64,000 nt of DNA from the NCBI RefSeq assembly GCF_017068455.1, contig NZ_CP070608.1, positions 2,709,488 through 2,773,487 of the forward strand, written 5' to 3'. Positions within the stretch are counted from its first letter, which is position 1. Each line of letters starts with the position of its first letter. The position numbers and the translations under genes were made by a program. Positions 8,127 to 16,310 of the stretch are shown here, piece after piece. The notes under the pieces are model-generated. The model made no database searches. It saw only the letters and a list, made by a program, of their open reading frames with translations, and was not told where the DNA came from. Source of the DNA: Fulvivirga lutea. Lineage in GTDB: Bacteria; Bacteroidota; Bacteroidia; Cytophagales; Cyclobacteriaceae.

Positions 8127-10919
8127 ATGTTAAAACGCGTACTCTTTTTATTATTTATAGGCTTAAGCGGAATATCCCTAGCACAAACGGGGAATATTTC
8201 AGGTAGTGTCATTGATACTGACACCAATGAGCCTCTTATTGGTGCAACCATTTTAATTAAAGGCACCAATAAAGGAAGTATCTCAGATTTAAATGGTCAA
8301 TATCTTGTAAAGGCTGTACCTGCTGGCAAGCAAACGGTATTAATAACTTACATAGGTTATGAAGAAGTTGAACAGGAAATTGAGGTGCTAGCAGACCAAA
8401 CAACCGAAGTGCCACAAGTTTCAATGACCTCTACGGTAGTAGGCTTAAAAGAAGTTGAGATTTTTGCCTCAGTAGTGGAAGACAGAAAAACACCTGTTGC
8501 CGTTTCGGCCATTAATGCCCTAGAGATTGACGAACGATTTGTAGGAACAGACGTAGCTGATATTGTTCAGAATACCCCAGGCGTTTATACAATTCAAGGT
8601 GCCGGAGGTTATGGTGATCAAGAGGTTTATATTAGGGGCTTTGACCAATCGAATATTGCATTTCTTGTGAATGGAATCCCTGTTAACGATATGGAAAACG
8701 GCCGAATGTTTTGGTCGAACTTCGCAGGTTTAAGTGAAGTTACTAGACAACTTCAGGTGCAAAGAGGATTGGGTGCTTCTAAATTGGCCATTAGTTCAAT
8801 TGGTGGTACAGTAAATATGATAACCAAACCTGCTGAAAGAAGTGAAGGTGGTAGGATTGAATATCAGACAGGTACTGGTTCATGGAATCAACGTTTACGA
8901 TTTACTTATAACACTGGTTTGTTAGATGGTGGTTGGGCCGTTAGTTTTCAAGGCTCAAGAACAACAACAGATGGTGGATTAGCTGGCTTATCATCGCAAG
9001 AGCAAGGCAGTGTTATTCCTGGCGCATTTACAGATGCTTGGTCATATTACCTATCAGTGTCTAAAAAGATAAATGATCAACATTCATTAATGTTTTGGGG
9101 CTTTGGTGCCCCAGTGAACAGAGGTACTGCATGGGTAGTTGATGAAGCTACAAGAGAAAAGTTTAACATAGATGAACCTAATGCAAGTAATTCAATTGGA
9201 ATCTATCAAGGTGAGTTGTTTAACCATCGCCAAAATAAAATACATAAGCCATTAATGGCATTGACACATTTCTGGGATAAGGATAGAAACACATCTTTAA
9301 CCACATCTTTTTATGCATCATTTGCCGATGTATATTCTACTCAACCTGTTGATCAGCAAGAAAGCTTGTTTCTAAATGATCGAACACCAGGCAACCCTGA
9401 GCTTACAGGTGTTAACTTGATAAATTGGGATTATCTGGCTCAACAAAATAGAGCAGATGATAGATTTAGAGAAATTCAGTTTCCTAATGGAGATTTTAAT
9501 ACACCATTGTTAGAGGGTTACGAATCACGGTATTTTATAGAATCACGACATAATAATCATAAATGGTATGGGCTTATTTCAAACTTTAAGAAAAGTTTGG
9601 GCAATTTAAATCTTCTGGGTGGGGTTGACTTAAGATATTATCGCGGTCAGCACTTTGGAAGAGCCAATAATTTAATTGGAGGTGACTTTGTTTTGAATAG
9701 AAGTGAGCGTTTTGATGATGATTATAACAAACTTATTACAAGCACTGTGATCAACGCACCTGATAATGCAGAAAACATATATGGAGCAGTTGTTCGTGAA
9801 GGGGATAAATACAGATATGATTATGAAGGAGTTGTAACATGGGGAGCATTATTTGCACAAGCAGAATATACAATAAATAAAACTACCGTTTTCGCGACTA
9901 TCTCAGGTACTCAAACTAGTTATAAAAGAATAGGTTATATGTGGAATGCAAGACCTGCCTTCAATGATAACTCATTGGGCGAATCGTCTACAAAATCTTT
10001 TTTAACTTATACAGCAAAGATTGGAGCATCATATAGGCCAACTAATAGACATCAATTCTTTGCAAATGCAGGAAGGTTTACAAGACCTCCATTTTTTGAT
10101 AATGCATTTATAGATTCGAGATATAGTAATAATTACAACCCAGCGTTGAAGTTAGAAGATGTTAATTCTGTAGAGGGTGGTTATACTTACAATACAAGTA
10201 AAATTAGAGCAAGTGTTAATTATTATTTGACGTATTGGAATAATAGAACGACAACTTCTGCTTTTAATAGTGGTGATAATGACGCTGGTGGAAACCCTAT
10301 TGATCTAATACCTGGTGATTTAACACCTACCATTTTCAATGGTTTGATTTCAAGGCATGAAGGAGTAGAGCTAGATTTTAAATACAATGTGACATCTAGC
10401 CTCGAACTAAACGGCTTCGTTTCTTATGGAGATTGGAAATGGGATAATAATACAACTACAACTACAACATTTGTAACAGAAAGTGGAAATGAGCAGACTG
10501 CAACATCACAAATTAATCTAAAAGGTTTATCAGTAGGTGCATCAGCACAAACTGCAGTTGGTATAGGAGCGCACTACAAAGGAATTAGAGATACATACAT
10601 TGGTGCTCGTTGGAATTATTTCGATCGTATATCAGTAAGGTATTCCCCGGAAGATGCTGAAACTAATCCGAATAACGATGAAATTCCTTTTGTTACTGCG
10701 GATCAAATTAATGATGCATTTCCTGCTTACAGTACATTGCAAATATATGCTGGTAGATATTTTGACGTATCAGATAAAATAAGAGGTAGATTATCTGCAA
10801 GTGTGCAAAATGTATTAAATGAAAAGTATGTTAGATGGTCGAGCTATTTCAGTCAGCAATATCAAAATGCATACGGCTACCCTAGGACATACACTATAAG
10901 TTTAAGTTTTGATTTTTAA
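8127..10919 (+). CDS. TonB-dependent outer-membrane receptor with carboxypeptidase-regulatory-like N-terminus
   Basis: The 930-residue protein has a signal peptide (ends at about residue 20, ISLAQ), a carboxypeptidase D regulatory-like beta-sandwich at about 23-110 (GSVIDTDTNEPLIGATI), a plug domain at about 125-240 (DIVQNTPGVYTIQG, VYIRGFDQ) and a 22-strand-type barrel to the end, closing with the terminal-Phe signature SLSFDF. Such receptors import large substrates across the outer membrane using TonB energy. The 9-residue substrate-related specifics cannot be read from sequence. It is followed after 4 bases by a surface lipoprotein gene, an arrangement resembling SusC/SusD pairs, although the partner is not a SusD homologue. 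The divergent nuclease genes suggest nucleic-acid breakdown products or phosphate compounds as cargo, which is inference. Confidence 0.92.
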   Translation: MLKRVLFLLFIGLSGISLAQTGNISGSVIDTDTNEPLIGATILIKGTNKGSISDLNGQYLVKAVPAGKQTVLITYIGYEEVEQEIEVLADQTTEVPQVSMTSTVVGLKEVEIFASVVEDRKTPVAVSAINALEIDERFVGTDVADIVQNTPGVYTIQGAGGYGDQEVYIRGFDQSNIAFLVNGIPVNDMENGRMFWSNFAGLSEVTRQLQVQRGLGASKLAISSIGGTVNMITKPAERSEGGRIEYQTGTGSWNQRLRFTYNTGLLDGGWAVSFQGSRTTTDGGLAGLSSQEQGSVIPGAFTDAWSYYLSVSKKINDQHSLMFWGFGAPVNRGTAWVVDEATREKFNIDEPNASNSIGIYQGELFNHRQNKIHKPLMALTHFWDKDRNTSLTTSFYASFADVYSTQPVDQQESLFLNDRTPGNPELTGVNLINWDYLAQQNRADDRFREIQFPNGDFNTPLLEGYESRYFIESRHNNHKWYGLISNFKKSLGNLNLLGGVDLRYYRGQHFGRANNLIGGDFVLNRSERFDDDYNKLITSTVINAPDNAENIYGAVVREGDKYRYDYEGVVTWGALFAQAEYTINKTTVFATISGTQTSYKRIGYMWNARPAFNDNSLGESSTKSFLTYTAKIGASYRPTNRHQFFANAGRFTRPPFFDNAFIDSRYSNNYNPALKLEDVNSVEGGYTYNTSKIRASVNYYLTYWNNRTTTSAFNSGDNDAGGNPIDLIPGDLTPTIFNGLISRHEGVELDFKYNVTSSLELNGFVSYGDWKWDNNTTTTTTFVTESGNEQTATSQINLKGLSVGASAQTAVGIGAHYKGIRDTYIGARWNYFDRISVRYSPEDAETNPNNDEIPFVTADQINDAFPAYSTLQIYAGRYFDVSDKIRGRLSASVQNVLNEKYVRWSSYFSQQYQNAYGYPRTYTISLSFDF

Positions 10920-10923
10920 TAAT

Positions 10924-12939
10924 ATGAAGAAGTATATACTATTAGCTATAATTTCGACTGTCGTATTTTTTATAGGGTGCGATGAAGAAGATATACTAGA
11001 TCAATCAACAGTATCTTATTATCCAAGAGTTGGAACTGTAGTAGATGAACCGGAAGTTGGCGACACATTAGACATAACAGTTACCCTTGAACTTAGTACG
11101 AGGTTGCAAAATGCATCTTCCGCATTTATTAGCAGTCAATCTTTGAATGTTGCTTATGGTCAGGGTTTTATAACCGAACCAGAACCAGTTAATGGAAAAA
11201 TTGCTGTTGTATTTAATGAAGACGAGACCGAAAGTAGTTTTAAGATTAGAGTATTTAATAATGAGCAACTGACAGCAGCAACTACAATTAACTTTATCAT
11301 TGACTCTTTTAATGGAGGTATTAATTCTGCTGGTCAGAAAAAATATACCCTAAAGTTATCTGATATTGACGAAGGAGGATGCAATCAATTTGATCAAGGA
11401 ACTGTTTTGAGAAATTATACATTTGGCGATTGTAACAGATTTGCTACTCCTGATGGTTTTGTTGAACTATTTGCAGAAGGTGCTAAAACGGATAGAGGCT
11501 GGGGCTGCGATGATGGTGGAGTCAACGCAAGTGCATTTGGAGGATCTGCAGGTTCTGATGATGCATATTTAATAATTGAAGAACCATTTAATCTGGATGA
11601 AATAGGAAATGTACTTATTAGCTTTTCACTTTTGTCAGAATTTGATGGTGAAGGAACTGTAGACTTAGTTTATAGCCCTAATTATAACGGTTCTGAAGAT
11701 CCCAATGAGGATGGAACAGTATGGATTAGTTTGAAAGATGTGAGGGAGCAACTCCCAGGAGATGGTTCAAACACGTTAGTGCAAGTATTTTCGGCACCAT
11801 GCATTGATAAAGGTAGTAGTGTATATTTTGGTTTTAGATACTATGATGCACCTGCTAGTGATCCCGCTTCATGGTTGATTGATGATTTGGTTTTCATGAA
11901 AGATGATGGAGAAGAGCCCATTTTATTTACAGAATTCTCTGTTCCGTTCGAAGACAATTTGGATGCATGTAATGATTTTGCCATACCAGGTAACTTTATT
12001 CAGTTGAGAGTTCCTGGATCTAAAAGTGATAGAGGATGGTATTGTGATGGAAATGGAGACGGTGGCTCTCAAGCGCTAAAGGCATTTGCTAGTGGCGGGG
12101 CAGCTGGTGCTATAGATGCTTGGTTAATTTCTAGAATTCCATTTGATTTCAGTGATTTGACAAAGGCTTTTACCAATTTCGATATAAAAGTTAATTCAGA
12201 GGGCGATGGCCAATTGAATGTTCTTTGGTCTGAAAATTATTCAGGCACAGGTGACCCTAGCTCATTTTTTACTGCAGAAAATGCAATTGCCGTAACTTTG
12301 CCATCAGCGTCATCAACATTTACCAATATTGAAGTGGATTTAACCGAGGCAGCAGGAAAAGTAGTGTATTTAGCATGGCAGTTTAAAGGGGCTACAAGTG
12401 CAAATTCAGTAGACTTCAATTTGGATAATATTGCTGTAACTCCACAAACTACAATTCTAACGGGGTTATTAACAGAGGATTTTAATGTGTGTAATGAATT
12501 AAATTCATTTTCTGAGTTTAGTGTTTCTGGAGCACAATCTTGGGATTGTACTAATTTCGGTCGAGATGACTCAACAGGAGCTCAAATGAGTGGGTTTAGT
12601 GGTGGCGCTCAAGATAATGAAGATTGGTTAATATCTCCATCATTTGTGCCTGCAGGAACTTCAACATTGATTTTCGATGCGCGTACAGCATTTAACGGAC
12701 CCGCTATGGAAGTTAAAATATCAACAAACTACGGGGGTAGTGGTGACCCCAGTACAGCGACATGGACCGACCTATCGGTGACTTTGCCAGCGGAATCATC
12801 TGATACATGGACAACAGTTGATGGTATAAGCTTAAATGCTTTTAATGGACAAACTGTTCATGTAGCATTTGTATATTATTCTTCGACCGCTGATGGAGCT
12901 GCAAGGTGGACTTTGGATAATGTTGTGGTTACAGAATAA
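10924..12939 (+). CDS. Surface lipoprotein with Calx-beta-like domain and three choice-of-anchor J-type jellyroll modules
   Basis: ATG at 10924 gives a clear lipoprotein signal (MKKYILLAI...FIGC), so I prefer it to the TTG at 10909, which lies inside the receptor gene. The mature 671-residue precursor has a beta-rich N-domain to about residue 155, then three related jellyroll modules at about 160-325, 335-510 and 515-671. Each has a C-terminal signature of the type SWLIDDLVF, FNLDNIAV or RWTLDNVVV. The third is strikingly similar to a module in the T9SS protein at the left end of the window (DNEDWLISPS, VKIS, ARWT-D). The 4-base gap to the TonB receptor indicates translational coupling, so it is probably the substrate-binding or lid partner of that receptor. 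No SusD fold is seen. Confidence 0.8.
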   Translation: MKKYILLAIISTVVFFIGCDEEDILDQSTVSYYPRVGTVVDEPEVGDTLDITVTLELSTRLQNASSAFISSQSLNVAYGQGFITEPEPVNGKIAVVFNEDETESSFKIRVFNNEQLTAATTINFIIDSFNGGINSAGQKKYTLKLSDIDEGGCNQFDQGTVLRNYTFGDCNRFATPDGFVELFAEGAKTDRGWGCDDGGVNASAFGGSAGSDDAYLIIEEPFNLDEIGNVLISFSLLSEFDGEGTVDLVYSPNYNGSEDPNEDGTVWISLKDVREQLPGDGSNTLVQVFSAPCIDKGSSVYFGFRYYDAPASDPASWLIDDLVFMKDDGEEPILFTEFSVPFEDNLDACNDFAIPGNFIQLRVPGSKSDRGWYCDGNGDGGSQALKAFASGGAAGAIDAWLISRIPFDFSDLTKAFTNFDIKVNSEGDGQLNVLWSENYSGTGDPSSFFTAENAIAVTLPSASSTFTNIEVDLTEAAGKVVYLAWQFKGATSANSVDFNLDNIAVTPQTTILTGLLTEDFNVCNELNSFSEFSVSGAQSWDCTNFGRDDSTGAQMSGFSGGAQDNEDWLISPSFVPAGTSTLIFDARTAFNGPAMEVKISTNYGGSGDPSTATWTDLSVTLPAESSDTWTTVDGISLNAFNGQTVHVAFVYYSSTADGAARWTLDNVVVTE

Positions 12940-12959
12940 ATTGAATTTAATTTATAAAC

Positions 12960-12989
12960 AAAAAAGCAGGCAAATTACCTGCTTTTTTT
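12960..12989. terminator. Bidirectional terminator between the lipoprotein and BlaR1-like genes
   Basis: The stem AAAAAGCAGG / CCTGCTTTTT with a 7-base loop is flanked by an A-run on the left and a T-run on the right, so it can end transcripts from both converging genes. Confidence 0.85.
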
Positions 12990-13022
12990 ATTTAACTCCA
13001 AAACCATTCATACAATCGTTTA

Positions 13023-14552
13023 TTAAACCTCTTCAATCTCTACAAATTTATCTTTTTTATTGGGTGATTTAGTTTCATCAACATCATCTAGTTTAAACGT
13101 AATAGGAAGAATGATACGTTGTTTTACTGCTTTACCATCCTTCATGGGAGCACTCCATTTTCCTGCAACTTTTACCGCGTTAGCTGCTGCCATATCACAT
13201 GCTTCGCCAATACCTTTTACCACTTGAACTTCTTCAACGCTTCCTGTCTCGTTCACAACAAATTGCACGTACACCTTTCCTTGTATGCCTGCTTTTTTGG
13301 CTTCTTCAGGATATCTAAGTGCTTGGGCTATTTCCTTATAATACGCATCAAAACCACCTTCTGGCATAGCTGGTTGGTCAACTATGGTGTAAATATCACC
13401 TTCTTGTAATTGGGCTTCTAAAGTTTCAAATGTGCCATTTTTGTTAAAGATTACACCGATCTTTTCCTCTTTTTTAAAGACCTCGATATGCACAATGCTA
13501 TTTGGATCAAGGTCTTTTAAATTAGATAAAGAATGATGAGTAGTGCCTGGTGTTTCGATATAAGCTAATTCAGCTCCAGTGTATTTTTGTTTTAATTCGT
13601 TAAATGTAGGCTGAAGTGATAGAGGAACTTCCGTCTGAGAGGCTGTTTGCATTACATTATCTACATCCTTATAAATTTCATCATTGCAGCTAATAACGAC
13701 TGCCATTATTACGATTAAAGGCATTATTGCCACTGCTTTCCATTTATTTACTTTTTGTTTAATTGTATTAATCATTTCAATTCTTTTTAGGGTTTTTGAT
13801 TTACTAAAGTGATGGCCAATAGAAAGGTGAGCTTGCGCTAAAGCCATTTTTGCCAATAATTGTTTGTATTTATCCGTGTCTTCTTCGGATGTAACGGCAT
13901 CGTCCGCCAGATATTCATGTACATCCTGTATTTCATTCCTAAAAAGCCAAGAAATTGGGTTGATCCACAAGACTATTTTAGCGAGCTCAATTAGTATAAT
14001 ATCCAACGAATGGTTCTGTTTAATATGTACTAATTCATGTGCTGTAATTCTATTTTTTTCATTGCTATTCAGCGATACACTATTATCAAAAAAGAGAATT
14101 TTGAAGAAGGTGAAAGTGGGTAATGTACCATTAGTGTAAACCAATGTGAAACCATCTTTTTTTGTCTTATCTGTACTAGTTGAAAAATAGAACCAGCATA
14201 CCTGCGCTAATTGAAAAGCAAAGATTTGAAGTAAAATAACGCTGACAATCAAATACCCATACTTTAAATAAGTAATCCAAGTTCCTGCGTATGATGAATC
14301 TGATGATACTTCAGAGCCTATAACGATTTCTGGTAAAACGGTTGTCTGAATTGTCTGAACAAAAGTGTACTGCTCATTTAATGCGCCAAATTTAAAGAGC
14401 GGAACTATAAGAGTACTCATTGTTGCAACTAGTAGATAGTTTCTTCTAAACTTAAAGTCAGTTTCGTTTTTAAAGAATAAAAAGTACAGTATTCCAAAAA
14501 TCAAAAGGCAGATATTGGCCTCAATAAAATAGTTAATTAGATTATTCATCAT
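13023..14552 (-). CDS. BlaR1-like M56 metallopeptidase antirepressor with C-terminal TonB-type domain
   Basis: The 509-residue protein has N-terminal membrane segments (about residues 5-25, 37-55 and 105-125) and a zinc-peptidase signature HELVHIKQNH (HExxH) in its M56 domain, with the downstream acidic motif EYLADDAV. A further membrane segment lies near residue 270 (IMPLIVIMAVVISC). Instead of the penicillin-sensor domain of classical BlaR1, it ends in a TonB C-terminal-like domain (GKVYVQFVVNETG, ILPITFKL), a fusion common in Bacteroidota. It is the second gene of an operon with a BlaI-family repressor (11-base overlap with its stop) and presumably transduces an envelope signal that leads to repressor cleavage. 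The signal is unknown, and no beta-lactamase gene is nearby. Confidence 0.9.
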   Translation of the reverse strand: MMNNLINYFIEANICLLIFGILYFLFFKNETDFKFRRNYLLVATMSTLIVPLFKFGALNEQYTFVQTIQTTVLPEIVIGSEVSSDSSYAGTWITYLKYGYLIVSVILLQIFAFQLAQVCWFYFSTSTDKTKKDGFTLVYTNGTLPTFTFFKILFFDNSVSLNSNEKNRITAHELVHIKQNHSLDIILIELAKIVLWINPISWLFRNEIQDVHEYLADDAVTSEEDTDKYKQLLAKMALAQAHLSIGHHFSKSKTLKRIEMINTIKQKVNKWKAVAIMPLIVIMAVVISCNDEIYKDVDNVMQTASQTEVPLSLQPTFNELKQKYTGAELAYIETPGTTHHSLSNLKDLDPNSIVHIEVFKKEEKIGVIFNKNGTFETLEAQLQEGDIYTIVDQPAMPEGGFDAYYKEIAQALRYPEEAKKAGIQGKVYVQFVVNETGSVEEVQVVKGIGEACDMAAANAVKVAGKWSAPMKDGKAVKQRIILPITFKLDDVDETKSPNKKDKFVEIEEV

Positions 14553-14919
14553 TTTGGGTTTTTATATCAGATTTCACTTCGTTGAGAAGTTTTTCTACTT
14601 CTGTTACATCTAAATCATTTTCTTTTGCGAAGAAGGAAACAAGGTTTTGAAATGAACCACCGAAATATCCGCCTAAAAAGTTATTCAAATAGAATTTACT
14701 GTACTTGTCTTTTTGAATTAGAGGATAATATTCATGGGTTTTACCATAAGCCTGATGACCAATAAAACCTTTCTGTTCTAAAATTCTCACAATAGTAGAA
14801 ACGGTATTGTACGCTGGTTTAGGTTCCGGAAGCTTCTCAATGATGTCTTTTACAAATGCTTTTTTGAGTTTCCAAAGCACCTGCATTATCTGTTCTTCAG
14901 CTCTTGTAAGTTCTCTCAT
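14542..14919 (-). CDS. BlaI/MecI-family transcriptional repressor
   Basis: This 125-residue protein starts best at the ATG at 14919 (MRELTRAEEQIMQVLW), matching the usual N-terminus of BlaI proteins; an in-frame TTG at 14940 would add seven residues without family support. It has the winged-helix pattern KKAFVKDIIEKL, YNTVSTIVRILEQKGF and HEYYPLI, then a dimerisation tail. BlaI proteins bind dyad operators as dimers and are inactivated by the partner M56 protease, whose gene follows with an 11-base overlap. A perfect 5-bp inverted repeat lies just upstream of the start and suggests autoregulation. The other targets are not visible. Confidence 0.92.
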   Translation of the reverse strand: MRELTRAEEQIMQVLWKLKKAFVKDIIEKLPEPKPAYNTVSTIVRILEQKGFIGHQAYGKTHEYYPLIQKDKYSKFYLNNFLGGYFGGSFQNLVSFFAKENDLDVTEVEKLLNEVKSDIKTQNDE

Positions 14920-14938
14920 ACTAATAAAATAGTTTATC

Positions 14939-14954
14939 AACTATAATATTAGTT
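14939..14954. promoter_or_regulatory. Candidate BlaI operator dyad
   Basis: AACTATAATATTAGTT contains perfect 5-bp arms (AACTA / TAGTT on the minus strand) separated by 6 bases, about 20 bases upstream of the repressor ATG. This is the expected position for an autoregulatory site. The dyad resembles BlaI/MecI operators in size, not in exact sequence. Confidence 0.45.
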
Positions 14955-14994
14955 AAAAGATTATTCAAAGCAAAATATAAGAATCTAAAAATCT

Positions 14995-15654
14995 CTAATT
15001 AGTATATTCTGTAAAGGCATAAGAGACAAGATTAGAACCCATCTTTAACGCTTGCTGACGCTTTTCTTCGGGATCGTTATGTATCGACTGATCTTCCCAG
15101 CCATTGCCTAAATCTGATTCATAGCTGTAGAAACAAACAACTCTACCTTCAAAAATTAAGGCAAGTCCCTGAGCAGGTTTGCCATCATGCTCATGAATTT
15201 TTGGAAGTCCATCTGTAAAGTCAAACTTCTGATGATAAATAGGATGGTCGAATGGCAGCTCTACAAACTCCAACTCAGGAAAAACCTTTTTCATTTCCAG
15301 GCGAATAAATTGGTCTAGTCCATAATTGTCATCAATATGCAAAAAGCCACCTGCTTCTAAATAGGTTCTTAGGTTTTCAGCATCAGTACTACTGAAAACA
15401 ACATTACCATGGCCCGTCATATAAATGTAAGGATAGAGGAAGAGCTCAGGGCTGCTAACATCAACACTTTCATCGTCTTCATCGAGATTCATGTTTAACT
15501 GTTGGTTACAAAACTCTGCTAGATTAGGGAGTGCTGTTTTATTAGCATACCAATCGCCACCACCATCATACTTAAGTTTGGCTAGTTTTAACCTGTCCTG
15601 CGCTTGTATATTGTAGACAGAAATTAGAAGAGTAATGATTAAAAGCTTTTTCAT
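14995..15654 (-). CDS. Exported DUF4159 domain protein
   Basis: ATG at 15654 gives a clean signal peptide (MKKLLIITLLISVYNIQAQ) and is preferred to the upstream in-frame ATG at 15681. The 219-residue protein matches DUF4159: FLYPYIYMTGHGNV, FLHIDDNYG, LPFDHPIYHQ and a C-terminal glycine-bearing segment. The fold resembles a class I glutamine-amidotransferase-like or flavodoxin-like domain, and the biochemical role is unknown. It is monocistronic or shares the upstream region of the BlaI pair; a 75-base gap separates the two genes. The gene pattern (secreted, single domain) is common in Cytophagales. Assignment rests on motif recall. Confidence 0.8.
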   Translation of the reverse strand: MKKLLIITLLISVYNIQAQDRLKLAKLKYDGGGDWYANKTALPNLAEFCNQQLNMNLDEDDESVDVSSPELFLYPYIYMTGHGNVVFSSTDAENLRTYLEAGGFLHIDDNYGLDQFIRLEMKKVFPELEFVELPFDHPIYHQKFDFTDGLPKIHEHDGKPAQGLALIFEGRVVCFYSYESDLGNGWEDQSIHNDPEEKRQQALKMGSNLVSYAFTEYTN

Positions 15655-15727
15655 AAAGTATAAATCAAAAATAGGAATCACACAGACAAGTTTTCGATTA
15701 AACTACATTTTTCATTAAAATTGAACT

Positions 15728-16201
15728 ATGGATGCCGACAGTATCATTATCAGCATACGAAAAATACTACGATCAGTTAACTTGGAATCCAAACGTATTC
15801 AAAAGGAGCACGGCATTAGTATACCCCAATTACTTTTACTTACTTTTTTAAGTAAGCAACCAGGTTTTAAGGCCACTCACAAAGAAGTTTCTCAGTACCT
15901 CAACTTAAACTCATCAACAATTACAGGCATTACCTCCAGATTAGAAAAGAAAGGTGTGATTGCACGAGTAACCAAACCGGAAGATAGGAGGGTGAGTTTT
16001 ATTACCCTTACAGCTTTAGGGCAACAATTATTAAAATCTACACCCAAATTAATGCATGAGCGACTTGCACAAAAGCTACAATCTACAGATCCCAAAAAAG
16101 TAAAGGAGCTAGAGAAGGCTTTCAGTTTAGTGATTGAATTCATGGGTATTCAGGATATAGAAGCAGCACCCGTGATTACGGTTGATGAATTTAACTCCTA
16201 A
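15728..16201 (+). CDS. MarR-family transcriptional regulator
   Basis: The 157-residue protein shows the winged-helix MarR pattern: an N-terminal dimerisation helix, QLLLLTFLSKQPG, recognition helix region NLNSSTITGITSRLEKKGVIAR, and the wing motif PEDRRVSFITLTALG, which is characteristic of MarR. MarR proteins usually repress adjacent genes until a small ligand binds. It lies 109 bases upstream of a symporter operon on the same strand, which has its own -7 box, so it is a plausible local regulator of that operon. A ligand cannot be predicted. The start is ATG, with no ribosome-binding sequence visible. Confidence 0.92.
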   Translation: MDADSIIISIRKILRSVNLESKRIQKEHGISIPQLLLLTFLSKQPGFKATHKEVSQYLNLNSSTITGITSRLEKKGVIARVTKPEDRRVSFITLTALGQQLLKSTPKLMHERLAQKLQSTDPKKVKELEKAFSLVIEFMGIQDIEAAPVITVDEFNS

Positions 16202-16273
16202 ATAGTTCAGCACAAACTATTTATTAAATCTCCATTAAAACATTCTAAAATGGATTATTAGTATTGCTTTGGT

Positions 16274-16281
16274 TAGTTTTG
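16274..16281 (+). promoter_or_regulatory. -7 promoter box for the symporter operon
   Basis: TAGTTTTG matches the TAnnTTTG consensus 29 bases before the symporter ATG. No TTTG was found at the expected distance upstream, which could mean an activated or weak promoter. Confidence 0.55.
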
Positions 16282-16310
16282 CCAAAATTAATTTCTACAG
16301 AAACTAATTT

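Noticed and set aside
10909-10923. TTG start for the surface lipoprotein
   Set aside because: It lies in the receptor gene and would add five residues ahead of a perfect lipoprotein signal that starts at ATG 10924.
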